A stretch of 64,000 nt of DNA from Candidatus Paracaedibacter symbiosus (GTDB lineage Bacteria > Pseudomonadota > Alphaproteobacteria > Paracaedibacterales > Paracaedibacteraceae): positions 38,297-102,296 of the forward strand of contig NZ_JQAK01000005.1 of NCBI RefSeq assembly GCF_000757605.1, read 5' to 3'. The first letter of the stretch is position 1. Every line of letters starts with the position of its first letter. Below, one piece after another: positions 35,248-44,740 of this stretch. Under the pieces are notes generated by a model, which saw nothing but the letters and a program-made list of their open reading frames with translations, was not told the DNA's origin and ran no database searches. A program made the position numbers and the translations under genes.

Positions 35248-37536
35248 TTATTTTACTCCCCCTGTTCCGCATTTGTACTCGGTCAGCATATTTGTTAGTT
35301 GCTTTATTCTCTCGTGGGATTGGGTTATATATCTTGAGTATTGATGGGGGTCGCTTTGATTGCTGGTGTATGTCCCTTTATTTATTAAATTTTCGTATCT
35401 TACAATTGCGGAATTATTCTGCTCAATAAGCCCTGGGATTATCTCACATATTCTCTGCCAACTGAATTGATCTTGCTTATTCGCATATTCCTTGCGAGCA
35501 CTTACTAAAGCCTCATCAAGGGCTCTTTTATCCATTTTAGAATATTCCCCACCTGACAGAACTACTCCATCAGTCTTTGGTATGATATTTATGGCGTTTT
35601 GGTCTCCAATCCTATTGTACTGATTAGGATGATATCCTTGAAGATTACGTTCCGTACTCTCTAAATTATTAGAATTACTATCAGAAAAAAGGCGATTGTT
35701 AATGGTAGTTTCTCTTGGTTGGTTTTTTGGTATCTTTTTCTTAAGCGGATATTTCTTTTGCTGAGAAAAGTCCGCCTTAAAGCTTTCATTATTATTCAGC
35801 AGATTATAAGAATTATGTTGGTTCTGAGGAGCAAATGAAGAAAAATTGTCAAAGATGTTTCTGCTCTTTATTTCAGTGTTATCATATACAAAAGTGGGCA
35901 CGTTGTTTGTTTTATCTTTTATAAACTGCTGATTTTTTTCTAAATCTGACTTTTTCTTCTTAAAAATATTTTCAAACTCAGTGCTATCGTTATTTTCATC
36001 CCTCCGACGCATAAGCGGTTTTTGGGTTGGCGGCATAATAACTGAATTCTGGAAGGTATTTTTTACGTTGTTATTATTCTTCAATATATCCCTTTGATTA
36101 ACAAAAATAATTTCTCCATCTTTTTGTGTCCAAACCTTTAGACTATTGCTAGAAAGAGTCACTGTAATTAAACCACTTGTAGAAGTGGAAAAGATATTAT
36201 CGTTTTCTTGCTGAATTTGATACTTGCTTTGAACGCCATTAGCCTTGTTTATCAAGAGGTTATGTGGATTTTGTACTTGATCTTCCTTGCTTGGTTTGAA
36301 GATAATCTCTTTAAATAGATCATAAGCCTCTGCTGTGGGATGGCCATATCTACTTCCATGGCTGATAAGTATAAAAGATGGAGCTACGGTCTTTAACCAA
36401 GTTTTGTTATTTGTTTCCTCGGTTATACTTCCATGATGTGCAGCCAACAATACCTCGCTCTTTATAAATCTATAGGTATTGGAGCTATTTTTTATCTGGC
36501 GATAATTTTGTAAAATCTTTGTGGTCGTAAAACCATCAGCATCACCAGTTAACATAATAGAAGGCCCCTCATTCCCCTTCTCATTACATTGAACCTTTAT
36601 AACTAAACTGTCGCTGTTTGTAGATTCATTGGTATCTCCTATAAAACGGCGAACGTGCTGATCCCCAATAGTAATGTGGGTAGGGTTAATCGCAAGGAAA
36701 TGAACTTTGCATTTATTATCTTTAAACCGAACAGCTTCCAACAACTCCCTGGCATCAACTGGCACTCCCTCCATTGTGATAAGTTGGGGTGTATCTGAAT
36801 CAGGGTCAGAATGGACATGTGGTTGATAGGCATTAAGTTGCGACAGGCTCTCGACTATCTCTTTCGTGTATAAATTTAATTTTTGAAGCTCTTGGATGAC
36901 AACCCTATCATCTTCCTTTAGCCAACCTTTTGAAGCTAATAATGCTTTAACATAATGAGATTGTATTTGAGCATTAGTCAGAGGAGCAAAGGATACGGCA
37001 GGGCAAAAGACTTTTAATTTATTATTATTTCTACGTTGGTGCAGAATCCACTCTATAAAGGTTAGATCATATTGATAAAGTAACCCTCCTAAAACGATGT
37101 TTTCTAATTCATCATTGGAAAATAATTCTGGAATCTTATTATAATGATCTTCGTCTGGATGGCTAATAATTATAGTTTTGATTCTTTCCGTATTTTTCGA
37201 TCTCCCAAAAATATTTATTCTTATATTGGTAATGAAGCTATCATATCTTGTTTCATCATATTGTTTCTGCGTGGTTATTCTTAATTTAACGCTTAAAGGT
37301 TTAGCTTTTTTTCCTATTTTCTCATTTTTCACATATTTATCAGAGTCTTTTGGTAGCTCGGTTGTCCCCCCATCAATAATCATATATTCCTTAGGTTCAG
37401 AGCCATTATCAAAAGCAAAACTGGCCATATTACCTTGGCCAACGTTATGAATTTTAGTCGTTACTTGAGAGTTATCTGAACAGAAGGCACCAAAACTTAT
37501 TATTAAGGAAAATAGGAGAATTGCATATGGGCGCAT
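35248..37536 (-). CDS. Secreted metallo-beta-lactamase-fold protein (ComEC/competence-like)
   Basis: 762 residues: signal peptide (ILLFSLIISFGAFCS), then an MBL domain related to the soluble part of ComEC: VGQGNMASF and IIDGG near the start, metal motif ISHPDEDH (125-131), TGDADG and LAAHHGS near 330-370, and SHGSRYGHPT near 390. All expected metal ligands seem present. ComEC-type MBL domains are nucleases or phosphodiesterases. After about residue 430 the chain is Asn/Lys/Gln-rich and disordered for some 200 residues (NNNNVKNTFQNS), then helical to the end. A secreted enzyme with such a tail suggests action outside the cell, perhaps on DNA; that is inference. Confidence 0.8.
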   Translation of the reverse strand: MRPYAILLFSLIISFGAFCSDNSQVTTKIHNVGQGNMASFAFDNGSEPKEYMIIDGGTTELPKDSDKYVKNEKIGKKAKPLSVKLRITTQKQYDETRYDSFITNIRINIFGRSKNTERIKTIIISHPDEDHYNKIPELFSNDELENIVLGGLLYQYDLTFIEWILHQRRNNNKLKVFCPAVSFAPLTNAQIQSHYVKALLASKGWLKEDDRVVIQELQKLNLYTKEIVESLSQLNAYQPHVHSDPDSDTPQLITMEGVPVDARELLEAVRFKDNKCKVHFLAINPTHITIGDQHVRRFIGDTNESTNSDSLVIKVQCNEKGNEGPSIMLTGDADGFTTTKILQNYRQIKNSSNTYRFIKSEVLLAAHHGSITEETNNKTWLKTVAPSFILISHGSRYGHPTAEAYDLFKEIIFKPSKEDQVQNPHNLLINKANGVQSKYQIQQENDNIFSTSTSGLITVTLSSNSLKVWTQKDGEIIFVNQRDILKNNNNVKNTFQNSVIMPPTQKPLMRRRDENNDSTEFENIFKKKKSDLEKNQQFIKDKTNNVPTFVYDNTEIKSRNIFDNFSSFAPQNQHNSYNLLNNNESFKADFSQQKKYPLKKKIPKNQPRETTINNRLFSDSNSNNLESTERNLQGYHPNQYNRIGDQNAINIIPKTDGVVLSGGEYSKMDKRALDEALVSARKEYANKQDQFSWQRICEIIPGLIEQNNSAIVRYENLINKGTYTSNQSDPHQYSRYITQSHERIKQLTNMLTEYKCGTGGVK

Positions 37537-37824
37537 GGACGTATGCTCCGAAATAATAACAGACGTAGATGTTAGTAGATCACCTTGATCCTACTTTGCC
37601 TACCTAGGTTAGCTCATAATAGTTACTTTCTCGTTAATGGATCTCGTTTTTACCACAAACAAATCGCTATATAGCCACAATCTTACTTAGGCTTGCAAGC
37701 AGAGCTGTCCTTACGATGATAAGCATCCTCCTCTTGCCCATGTCGCCAAACACTTGTTTTTCCTATACTTCTCCCCTTCTCTATTCTTAACCATCAAAAT
37801 TGACTTAAAATTGTCCGAAAAACA

Positions 37825-38280
37825 ATGTCGTTTATTTGTTGTCTAGTTGTTTGGCAGCTAGATCGATTAGGAAGGTCTCTCCATCACCTCTTAGAAATTG
37901 TCAATAATCTAAAAGAACGTCGCATCTCATTTAAAAGCTTAACTGAAAATTTTGATACAACAACGCCGCAAGGGGAATTATTTTTTCATATTTTTGGCGC
38001 CTTAGCGCAATATGAACGTTCTCTTATTCGAGAGAGGATTATGGGTGGGTTAAAATCAGCTGAGGCGAGAGATCGAAAAGGTGGTCGCCCTAAAAAGATT
38101 AATGATGAAAAACTTCAAGCTATTTTAAATAATTTAAAAACGGGACAATCCAAAGCTTCTGTGTGCCGGACATTTCAAATTCCACGGACAACTTTATACG
38201 ACTATTTAGACAGAGTTAAATTTCAAAAAGAAAATACATCACTCTTGAACGGTCAATTAGATTCTTCAAATAATAAATAG
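37825..38280 (+). pseudogene. Serine resolvase lacking its N-terminal catalytic part
   Basis: The frame is open for 151 codons but begins at VVWQLDRLGRSLHHLLEI; the preceding catalytic Ser region is not found in any frame upstream. The rest is intact: NFDTTTPQGELFFHIFGALA, QYERSLIRERIMGGLKSA, KGGRPKKI and an HTH ending PRTTLYDYLDR. It may be expressed but cannot recombine DNA. Confidence 0.75.
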
Positions 38281-38319
38281 AAAAAACGGCCGTTTTCGTG
38301 ACTGCTCTGGTAGAATTAA

Positions 38320-41300
38320 TTAATAGTCGGTCGCTTGTCTTTTAAGCGCCAAAGATTTTTGTTTATTTTCTTCTTTTAGAGATTCTTTTAAGTATAATTC
38401 CCCTAATATTTCTAAGCATGTGTAGCTTTCAGGATGCTTGATTTGCTCAAATTTGCTCCAAGCTTCCTTTATTAAAGTTTGGGCAATTTCAATACCACCT
38501 TTAGCAGCATGAACATGTCCTAAATCTCTCAAAACTTCTGAGAGTTTAATATAATTGTTGTCGTAGTACTTTTGATAAATTAGAAGACTTTGCTCCAATA
38601 AGTCTTGAGCTTTCTTATAATTTCTTAAATTTCTATGGATATTTCCAAGATAAGTTTGCGCCCATACCACTCTAGCGTGATTCTCCCCGAAATTTCCTTT
38701 ATAAATAGTAAGGCTTTGCTCAAGGAGATTTTTGGCTTTTTCATAATTTCCTAGATTCCGATGAACATCTCCAAGATAAGTCTGTGTCCAAGCAACTCTA
38801 GCGTGATTCTCCCCGAAATTTTCTTTGTAAATAGTAAGGCTTTGCTCAAGGAGATTTTTGGCTTTTTCATAATTTCCTAGATTTCTATAGACATCTCCAA
38901 GATAAGTTTGCGCCCATGCCACTCTAGCGTGATTCTCCCCGAAATTTTCTTTGTAAATAGTAAGGCTTTGCTCAAGGAGATTTTTGGCTTTTTCATAATT
39001 TCCTAGATTTCTATAGACATCTCCAAGATAAGTTTGTGTCCATGCAATTCTAACGTGGTTTTCCCCGAAATTTTCTTTATAAATAGTAAGGCTTTGCTCA
39101 AGGAGATTTTTGGCTTTTTCATAATTTCCTAAACGTCTATATAAATTGCCAAGATACCTTAAAGTCCAAGCTATTTGAAGGTGGTTGCTAGGAAGGCATT
39201 GTTTACAGGTTAAAAGACTTTCCTCAAGGAGGCTTTGGGCCTTATTATAATCTCCTAAACGTCTATGCGTATTTCCTAAATACCCTAAAATTTGAGCTAT
39301 TTGAGGGTGGTTCCTAGGAAGGCATTGTTTGTAAATTAAAAGGCTTTGTTCAAGAAAGATCTTTGCTTGCTGATCATTAGCTAAAGCTCGATAAACATTC
39401 CCTATATACCCTAAAGCTTCAGCAATTTTAATATGATTTCCTGCGTGATTGTTTTTAAGCTTTGTCAGAACCTTTTCAAATAAATATTTAGCTCTTGTAT
39501 AATTGCCTAAGTAAAAATAAATTTTTGCTAAATTGCTGCTTATAGAGATTCTATCTCCCTCTTCTAGCAAATTAGTATAGGTTAACAATCTTTCTACGTG
39601 ATTTCTTAAGATCGTTATTTTTAAATAGTTTTCTTTTTCAATAAGCTTGGCAAAATAAGTGTCTAAAGAATTAGTAATTAAGCGAACGATAGTTTTGCGC
39701 TTTTCAAAATTTAAAGTCGCTATGAGGTAAAGTAAAATTACTTCTTGAGTGCTCCGATGGATAGAAAGGTTAGCCTCTTTAGGATTGGCCTCATTCATAG
39801 TAAAAGAAAACTTTTTTGAATTGTAAATAAAGTTATCTACAACTTCACCATTTTTATATGTATTTAATAGTTCTTTTGGGATTTTTTGAGAATCAAGAAG
39901 GCTTATAAACAATAAAAGGTCACCGAAATCTTTGTGCGTATCCATTAAGCGTTGTAGGGATATAGTGATAATTCCATACCGCGTTTTAGTATAACATCCA
40001 GCTTCTTTTAAAAGATTTTCCTGTAGATCTGCAAAATCTTTATTATACTTAGACATATTTTCTAGATATTTTTCGTAAGAAACGTTTGTTGCTTTTAAAT
40101 AATAAGCTGCAACAGAAACATCTAAAGGAAAAGAAGGGATCTCCTCTAAAAACTTTCTTGCGCTTTCTTTTTGAGTGGGCGTGAATACATCGATATTTCC
40201 GTTACCCATAATCTTGAGAAAAAGGTCTAATTGTTGGTCCCGGTTTAACTCTCCAACTTGTATGAGATGGTTTACCTGACTGTTGTTTTGAAGGTTACTA
40301 TTTCTTGTTGTCAGGATAATTTTCCCCTTTCCCCAAGTTCTAAAATCTTGTGGAAAATACTTTTGAATATCCGTAAAAAGTTCAACATTATCATAGATTA
40401 AAAGCCAATTTGAATTGGATTTTAATCTTTCCTTTACAAATAAGAGAATTTTGTCTTCTTTTTCTTGCTCATGTTGTATGCCTTGAATATTTCTCAATAT
40501 TTTTTGATGTTCGTCTGTCTGAGAAAGGGCATAGGCTAGATTTTCAAAGGAATGCATAAGGCTTTCCTTTGTTTCCGCGTTAATTTCCCAAACAACAGAT
40601 GATTTCTGATGCTGGGCATATTGCCGGGAAAGTGTAGTCTTTCCAGCGCCACCATTTCCAACCAAGGCAATTGTTTGAATATTTTCAGGGCCTTTAAACC
40701 GTTCCTCAATCTGTTTTATTAGCACGGGCCGTTGCACGAAAAGTGGTTCAGTTGGGATAGGCAAATCTGATCGAATCAATTTTATTTCTGAATCTTTATG
40801 GGAGGAAGCAATTTTGTCAGACTGATTGTGGTAAAATGATAAAAGCCAAAAACCAGCAGCACTAAGGCAAGAAATCCCTCCTAAAGTTATCCATTTTTTC
40901 CCTTTTCTTAAAGTATTTTGAGGGAGATAATTCGCATTTTTTTGTTGTTCTAATTTACTTTGTTCTAATTCTATTGGAGAAGATATTTTTTCAAATGAAA
41001 GAGAGTGCTGATGATAGTAGTGCTTGAATTTAGTAATTATTTTTTCTAGGCCATCATTGGGTAATAGCTTTTTTAAAATTTCGAATATTAGAAAATGGTA
41101 GCTTTCATAGTCTCCAAAATTTATGTATTCAATCTCTTGTATTTGCTGAGGGATAAGGGTGCTATCTTCTGTTGTATTTAAAAGAAAAAGAACATTGTTT
41201 GTGTTGGGATCTTGCTCTTGAATAAAGTTAGATATCTCTAATTGCGCTTTTTCTTCATTTTCCTGTAGCTGTATGAGGAAGGGTTCATCTAGGAAATATA

Positions 41301-41832
41301 TAATACAGTCAGCTTGTTTAGCTTCTTGATTGTATTTAAAAGGAGGAATAGATTTGCAAGCTCCTATAGCTTCAATTGATACCTCAATCCCGGCAAGCCC
41401 TAAATTTTTTTGAAGTTGGTAAACAAGAGGGACCCTGTCTTCTTGTTCATTTTTGTAAAGAATTATGCAACGAAGCGGTAATTTTTTAGTTGAGAGCTTT
41501 AAAACTTCTTCCAGTCTCTGTTCAAATTCGGATTGAATTATCATGTTTAAGTAATGATTTCTTATAACTAAGAACTTATCAGATTTTTCTATGAAATTTC
41601 TTATGCTTTCTTGAGAGTTGCATTCCAATTTCCGCATGATGTTGCGTATGTGGGTTTCAGCTGTCCTTGATGCAATTGATAAGAAAGCAGCAATCGCTTT
41701 AGCTGTTCTGCCATGGACAAGGCAGGCGATGATATCTATTTCTCTAGGAGTAAAATTTATCCCATTTATTTTTTCTAGAAACTCAGAATTAATCTCTTCT
41801 GAGAATTTTTTTTTATTTAGGGAAGTTTTCAT
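38320..41832 (-). CDS. LuxR-HTH / TIR-like / NB-ARC / TPR protein (STAND ATPase)
   Basis: 1170 residues. A LuxR/GerE HTH comes first (about 26-85: FTPREIDIIACLVHGRTAK, SRTAETHIRNIMRKLE). Residues about 120-255 resemble a TIR/SEFIR fold (RCIILYKNEQEDRVPLVYQL, AGIEVSIEAIG, ADCIIYFLDEPF). A hydrophobic segment at 314-333 could cross a membrane. NB-ARC follows: Walker A VGNGGAGKTTLSRQYA (391 on), Walker B WLLIYDNVE, GKIILTTRN, and SFPLDVSVAAYYL. From about 780 there are nine to ten kinesin-light-chain-type TPRs of 42 residues, several almost identical. STAND proteins are ATP-driven switches that oligomerise when TPRs bind a trigger. The terminal HTH suggests control of genes, perhaps the divergent GTPase at 42061. 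Confidence 0.85.
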   Translation of the reverse strand: MKTSLNKKKFSEEINSEFLEKINGINFTPREIDIIACLVHGRTAKAIAAFLSIASRTAETHIRNIMRKLECNSQESIRNFIEKSDKFLVIRNHYLNMIIQSEFEQRLEEVLKLSTKKLPLRCIILYKNEQEDRVPLVYQLQKNLGLAGIEVSIEAIGACKSIPPFKYNQEAKQADCIIYFLDEPFLIQLQENEEKAQLEISNFIQEQDPNTNNVLFLLNTTEDSTLIPQQIQEIEYINFGDYESYHFLIFEILKKLLPNDGLEKIITKFKHYYHQHSLSFEKISSPIELEQSKLEQQKNANYLPQNTLRKGKKWITLGGISCLSAAGFWLLSFYHNQSDKIASSHKDSEIKLIRSDLPIPTEPLFVQRPVLIKQIEERFKGPENIQTIALVGNGGAGKTTLSRQYAQHQKSSVVWEINAETKESLMHSFENLAYALSQTDEHQKILRNIQGIQHEQEKEDKILLFVKERLKSNSNWLLIYDNVELFTDIQKYFPQDFRTWGKGKIILTTRNSNLQNNSQVNHLIQVGELNRDQQLDLFLKIMGNGNIDVFTPTQKESARKFLEEIPSFPLDVSVAAYYLKATNVSYEKYLENMSKYNKDFADLQENLLKEAGCYTKTRYGIITISLQRLMDTHKDFGDLLLFISLLDSQKIPKELLNTYKNGEVVDNFIYNSKKFSFTMNEANPKEANLSIHRSTQEVILLYLIATLNFEKRKTIVRLITNSLDTYFAKLIEKENYLKITILRNHVERLLTYTNLLEEGDRISISSNLAKIYFYLGNYTRAKYLFEKVLTKLKNNHAGNHIKIAEALGYIGNVYRALANDQQAKIFLEQSLLIYKQCLPRNHPQIAQILGYLGNTHRRLGDYNKAQSLLEESLLTCKQCLPSNHLQIAWTLRYLGNLYRRLGNYEKAKNLLEQSLTIYKENFGENHVRIAWTQTYLGDVYRNLGNYEKAKNLLEQSLTIYKENFGENHARVAWAQTYLGDVYRNLGNYEKAKNLLEQSLTIYKENFGENHARVAWTQTYLGDVHRNLGNYEKAKNLLEQSLTIYKGNFGENHARVVWAQTYLGNIHRNLRNYKKAQDLLEQSLLIYQKYYDNNYIKLSEVLRDLGHVHAAKGGIEIAQTLIKEAWSKFEQIKHPESYTCLEILGELYLKESLKEENKQKSLALKRQATDY
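38640..39220 (-). repeat. Near-identical 126-bp TPR-coding repeats
   Basis: Four to five units with a 126-bp period, sharing runs such as GAGATTTTTGGCTTTTTCAT. Units 1-4 differ at few sites. Recent expansion by unequal recombination is likely, so TPR number may differ between strains. Confidence 0.85.
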
Positions 41833-41911
41833 GCTTTATAACTGCTTAAAACTTTTTTCTCAAGCAACACCTAAGTTATAACTATGCTAAATTCTGAAAT
41901 TGCGCAATAGC

Positions 41912-41930
41912 CTACGTATATTTTACGTAG
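41912..41930. promoter_or_regulatory. CTACGTA-5-TACGTAG inverted repeat, candidate operator
   Basis: A perfect 7-bp dyad with a 5-nt spacer, 80 bp before the NB-ARC gene start and 131 bp before the GTPase gene. Size and symmetry suit a dimeric LuxR/GerE-type HTH, and the adjacent gene encodes one. Confidence 0.5.
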
Positions 41931-41988
41931 AACAAGTGATTACAGTTATTTTCTGTACAGAATATATCCAAATTTTCATATACACCGG

Positions 41989-42028
41989 CCTTAATAGTGC
42001 CTTTGTGATTGAGCTGGCACTATTAAGG
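41989..42028 (+). promoter_or_regulatory. 13-bp perfect stem-loop in the leader of the GTPase gene
   Basis: CCTTAATAGTGCC (41989-42001) pairs with GGCACTATTAAGG (42016-42028) over a 14-nt loop, ending about 18 nt before the ribosome site TAGGAG. There is no T run, so simple termination is unlikely; it could be an operator or a leader structure that affects mRNA life or translation. Confidence 0.65.
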
Positions 42029-42060
42029 TTAATGATATGTTCGTATTAGGAGATAATTAA

Positions 42061-44523
42061 ATGAAAAATCTAAGCCAAAATAGATTGTCTAAGAAAGAAA
42101 AAAACCTACAAAACATTTCTGCAAATAAAAGCTTATTATTAAGCACAACGCTTTTTTTAATAGCGTGTACTTCAGGCTTCACTGCACATGGAACTCAGCA
42201 GCCTGCTATGATGAACCCACCGCATACCCATCACAGGGTACAACCTATCGATTTAGACCGACTTCAAAGGGATATTAATCTTACCGAAACAAGAATTCAA
42301 GCAATTGCTAACCAGCACCAGAATGCAAAGGGGCAAGTTATTGTGATTGGCCCAAGCGGTAGCGGAAAAAGTACACTACTGCATTACTTGGCTGGTAACC
42401 GTATTATTGCAGAAAATAGTGTTTCTGGTGTGGGACGTCAACTAGCACCTACAAAACGTTTAAATGGGCTAACCATTAGCCACACGCCAAGAGTAGGTAC
42501 TAACTTTCCAGGAGCATGGTACGATCAAACAAATAATCTTGTTTACTGGGATTGCCCAGGGTTTGGCGACCCCAGGAAAGAGGAAAGTGAAATTCGTAAT
42601 GCTTTTGCCATTCATCACTTGTTTGAAAAAACCCAAACTCCCCTTAAAATTTTACTTGTGGTCTCAGAATCATCGCTAGACAATCGCGGTATGGAATTCT
42701 TAAATTTGCTCAATGATATTACAGAAAAACTCCCTGATAGTCGTCTGATAAGCAGCCTTTCATTAATTATAACAAAACAAGATAGAATAGATCCTGGTAA
42801 CCGTCTAAACTGGCTAGTAGCCACAGAAAAATGCCTTACAAACAGATCTAAACTGCTCCTCAATCATCTTGCTACAAATCCCAACCAAGTGGCAGTTTTT
42901 CCTTATCCTACACAAAATGGAAAAATAAGTACAAACCATCAAACGGGAATATTACTCAGCATCAATACGGCTCAATTTATTAATAATTTAACTATCCATA
43001 GAACTGTGGACAACGCAACAAAGAGTGTAATTGCTAGTTTAGCTCAAAAACTAAATGAAAAGGTTAAAGAAGAAGTAGAGGTAAAAGTAAGTAAAGTCTT
43101 TACTGAATTCTGCGAGAGAAAGATTAATCACCATAATGGTTCGGTTGCTACTTTAAGACAAAACTTGACAGCTATAGAAAGAAACATTAAGGGGTTAACT
43201 TCTATTCCTGCCACAGCGCCTGATACTTTTGTAAGTGATCTAGAAAGAATTTTAGGGAGACATCAAGAATTTGATGAAATGAAAAACAGTATTCGCCAAC
43301 TTAAATTTTTGCATGATATTCATCCCAGAGTTACCTATCAAATTTCTGATTGGGCCCAGGCTCTTAAAGCTGCTCGCAAAAAAATTAAAGAACTAAGCCA
43401 ACCACCTACTTCAAATTATCACAATAATGCTGTTCATCTTAAAGGCTTTTTAATAGGAACGAGTGATATAGAATTTTCTGTAAATAATTTACGCGCTACT
43501 CATGGATCTGTAGGTGAGGTTAATGCCTGGTCTTTAAATACTATTTTCGTTGATCAAAATTTAACTTTACCTGGTGTGTCCGTTAGCATGATTGCCCCTG
43601 CTATGAAGGTTGATGGAAATAGATACATAAAACTAAGTGGAAGCAATGGAAAAAGTTATACAAAATCCGCTTCCAACGGCAAATCCGGAACTGCCACCCA
43701 AAGTGGTCGTAAAGGTTCAGACGGTTCTCCTGGAGAACATGGTGGACCTGGCGGTAACTTTTATGCAAAAGGAGGCACTGGTAACTTTGAAAACTTTGAT
43801 AACTTGCAGATTAGCACCAATGGTGGTAATGGAGGCAATGGCCAAAAAGGTGGTAGCGGTGGTAATGGAACCAATGGCGTGGACGGAAACGCAGGTCATA
43901 TCACTAGAACCGAAAATTACTTTGATCAATATGTCGGAGGAATTGAGGAAAAATACCGGAATCGGCCTGAGATAAGAGCCTGGATTAATAATGATGACAT
44001 TGCTCGACATGAACATAAGCACATAAAAGGGGTTATACATTACTATGAAGCTTCGGGCACACCTGCGACGGCCGGCGGCGGTGGAGGTAAAGGAGGGAAA
44101 AAAGGCCTAAAAGGGGAAAAAGGAACTGTAAAAATTGATGGAACCCATTGGGGACCTCATGTCGCCACTGATGGGGTGAATGGCACTGATGGAGCTGGTG
44201 GTGCCCCCGGTAAAGGTGGCACTCATGGAAGAAACCATCATGGAGTAGTGATTACAGGCGCAGAAACTTTCATTGAACGTAGCGAAAAACCAACTGACTA
44301 CTGGCATCCTCTAAAGGATCGTTGGTTAGTATCCAAAGGTTATCACGCTTTTACACAAGCAGCGAGTGGTATTAAGCCAACAACGTTAAACACAACAGGT
44401 CAACAGCCACAGGTTACACAGGTGGCTTTAGATATTGTTTCTATTATAACAGACTATCGAAATTATTACTGGGGTCAATATCAACACGGACTTCCTTTTG
44501 TTAAGGTCTTTCCTGGTCTATAG
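42061..44523 (+). CDS. Exported GTPase with collagen-like Gly-rich regions
   Basis: 820 residues. The N terminus is a charged stretch then LLLSTTLFLIAC, a lipobox-like end at Cys36, so export as a lipoprotein or by signal peptidase is likely. The GTPase domain has G1 GPSGSGKST (97-105), G3 WDCPGFGD (Asp164) and G4 ITKQD (238-241), most like AIG1/IRG-type eukaryote-like GTPases. A helical region (about 320-460) follows. Residues about 540-620 and 690-740 are collagen-like, with many G-x-x triplets (GSDGSPGEHGGPGG, GGNGGNGQKGGSGGNG). GTP is absent from the periplasm, so an exported GTPase makes sense only if it works in a host. RBS TAGGAG lies 8 nt before the ATG. Divergent from the HTH/NB-ARC gene. 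Confidence 0.85.
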   Translation: MKNLSQNRLSKKEKNLQNISANKSLLLSTTLFLIACTSGFTAHGTQQPAMMNPPHTHHRVQPIDLDRLQRDINLTETRIQAIANQHQNAKGQVIVIGPSGSGKSTLLHYLAGNRIIAENSVSGVGRQLAPTKRLNGLTISHTPRVGTNFPGAWYDQTNNLVYWDCPGFGDPRKEESEIRNAFAIHHLFEKTQTPLKILLVVSESSLDNRGMEFLNLLNDITEKLPDSRLISSLSLIITKQDRIDPGNRLNWLVATEKCLTNRSKLLLNHLATNPNQVAVFPYPTQNGKISTNHQTGILLSINTAQFINNLTIHRTVDNATKSVIASLAQKLNEKVKEEVEVKVSKVFTEFCERKINHHNGSVATLRQNLTAIERNIKGLTSIPATAPDTFVSDLERILGRHQEFDEMKNSIRQLKFLHDIHPRVTYQISDWAQALKAARKKIKELSQPPTSNYHNNAVHLKGFLIGTSDIEFSVNNLRATHGSVGEVNAWSLNTIFVDQNLTLPGVSVSMIAPAMKVDGNRYIKLSGSNGKSYTKSASNGKSGTATQSGRKGSDGSPGEHGGPGGNFYAKGGTGNFENFDNLQISTNGGNGGNGQKGGSGGNGTNGVDGNAGHITRTENYFDQYVGGIEEKYRNRPEIRAWINNDDIARHEHKHIKGVIHYYEASGTPATAGGGGGKGGKKGLKGEKGTVKIDGTHWGPHVATDGVNGTDGAGGAPGKGGTHGRNHHGVVITGAETFIERSEKPTDYWHPLKDRWLVSKGYHAFTQAASGIKPTTLNTTGQQPQVTQVALDIVSIITDYRNYYWGQYQHGLPFVKVFPGL

Positions 44524-44740
44524 CTTGCTTACAGTTAAATAGAAAAGACCTCGTTCGTTAGATAGATTAGCAGCTAAGTTGAACCAAATTACAACAATTA
44601 AGGTTTAACTTGCTGCTAATCTTACTAAAGAGAGCTGATTCTCACTGACAGCATTGCATTTAGAACCAAATATAGAGAATTTTTATCTATTACCTAAAAA
44701 TTTAAGGATATACTAAGACATGCCATTTGCGCAACAAGGC

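Noticed and set aside
43637..43975. Long frames overlapping the Gly-rich part of the GTPase gene on both strands
   Set aside because: They are shadows of low-complexity GGT/GGA codons; they have no ribosome sites.
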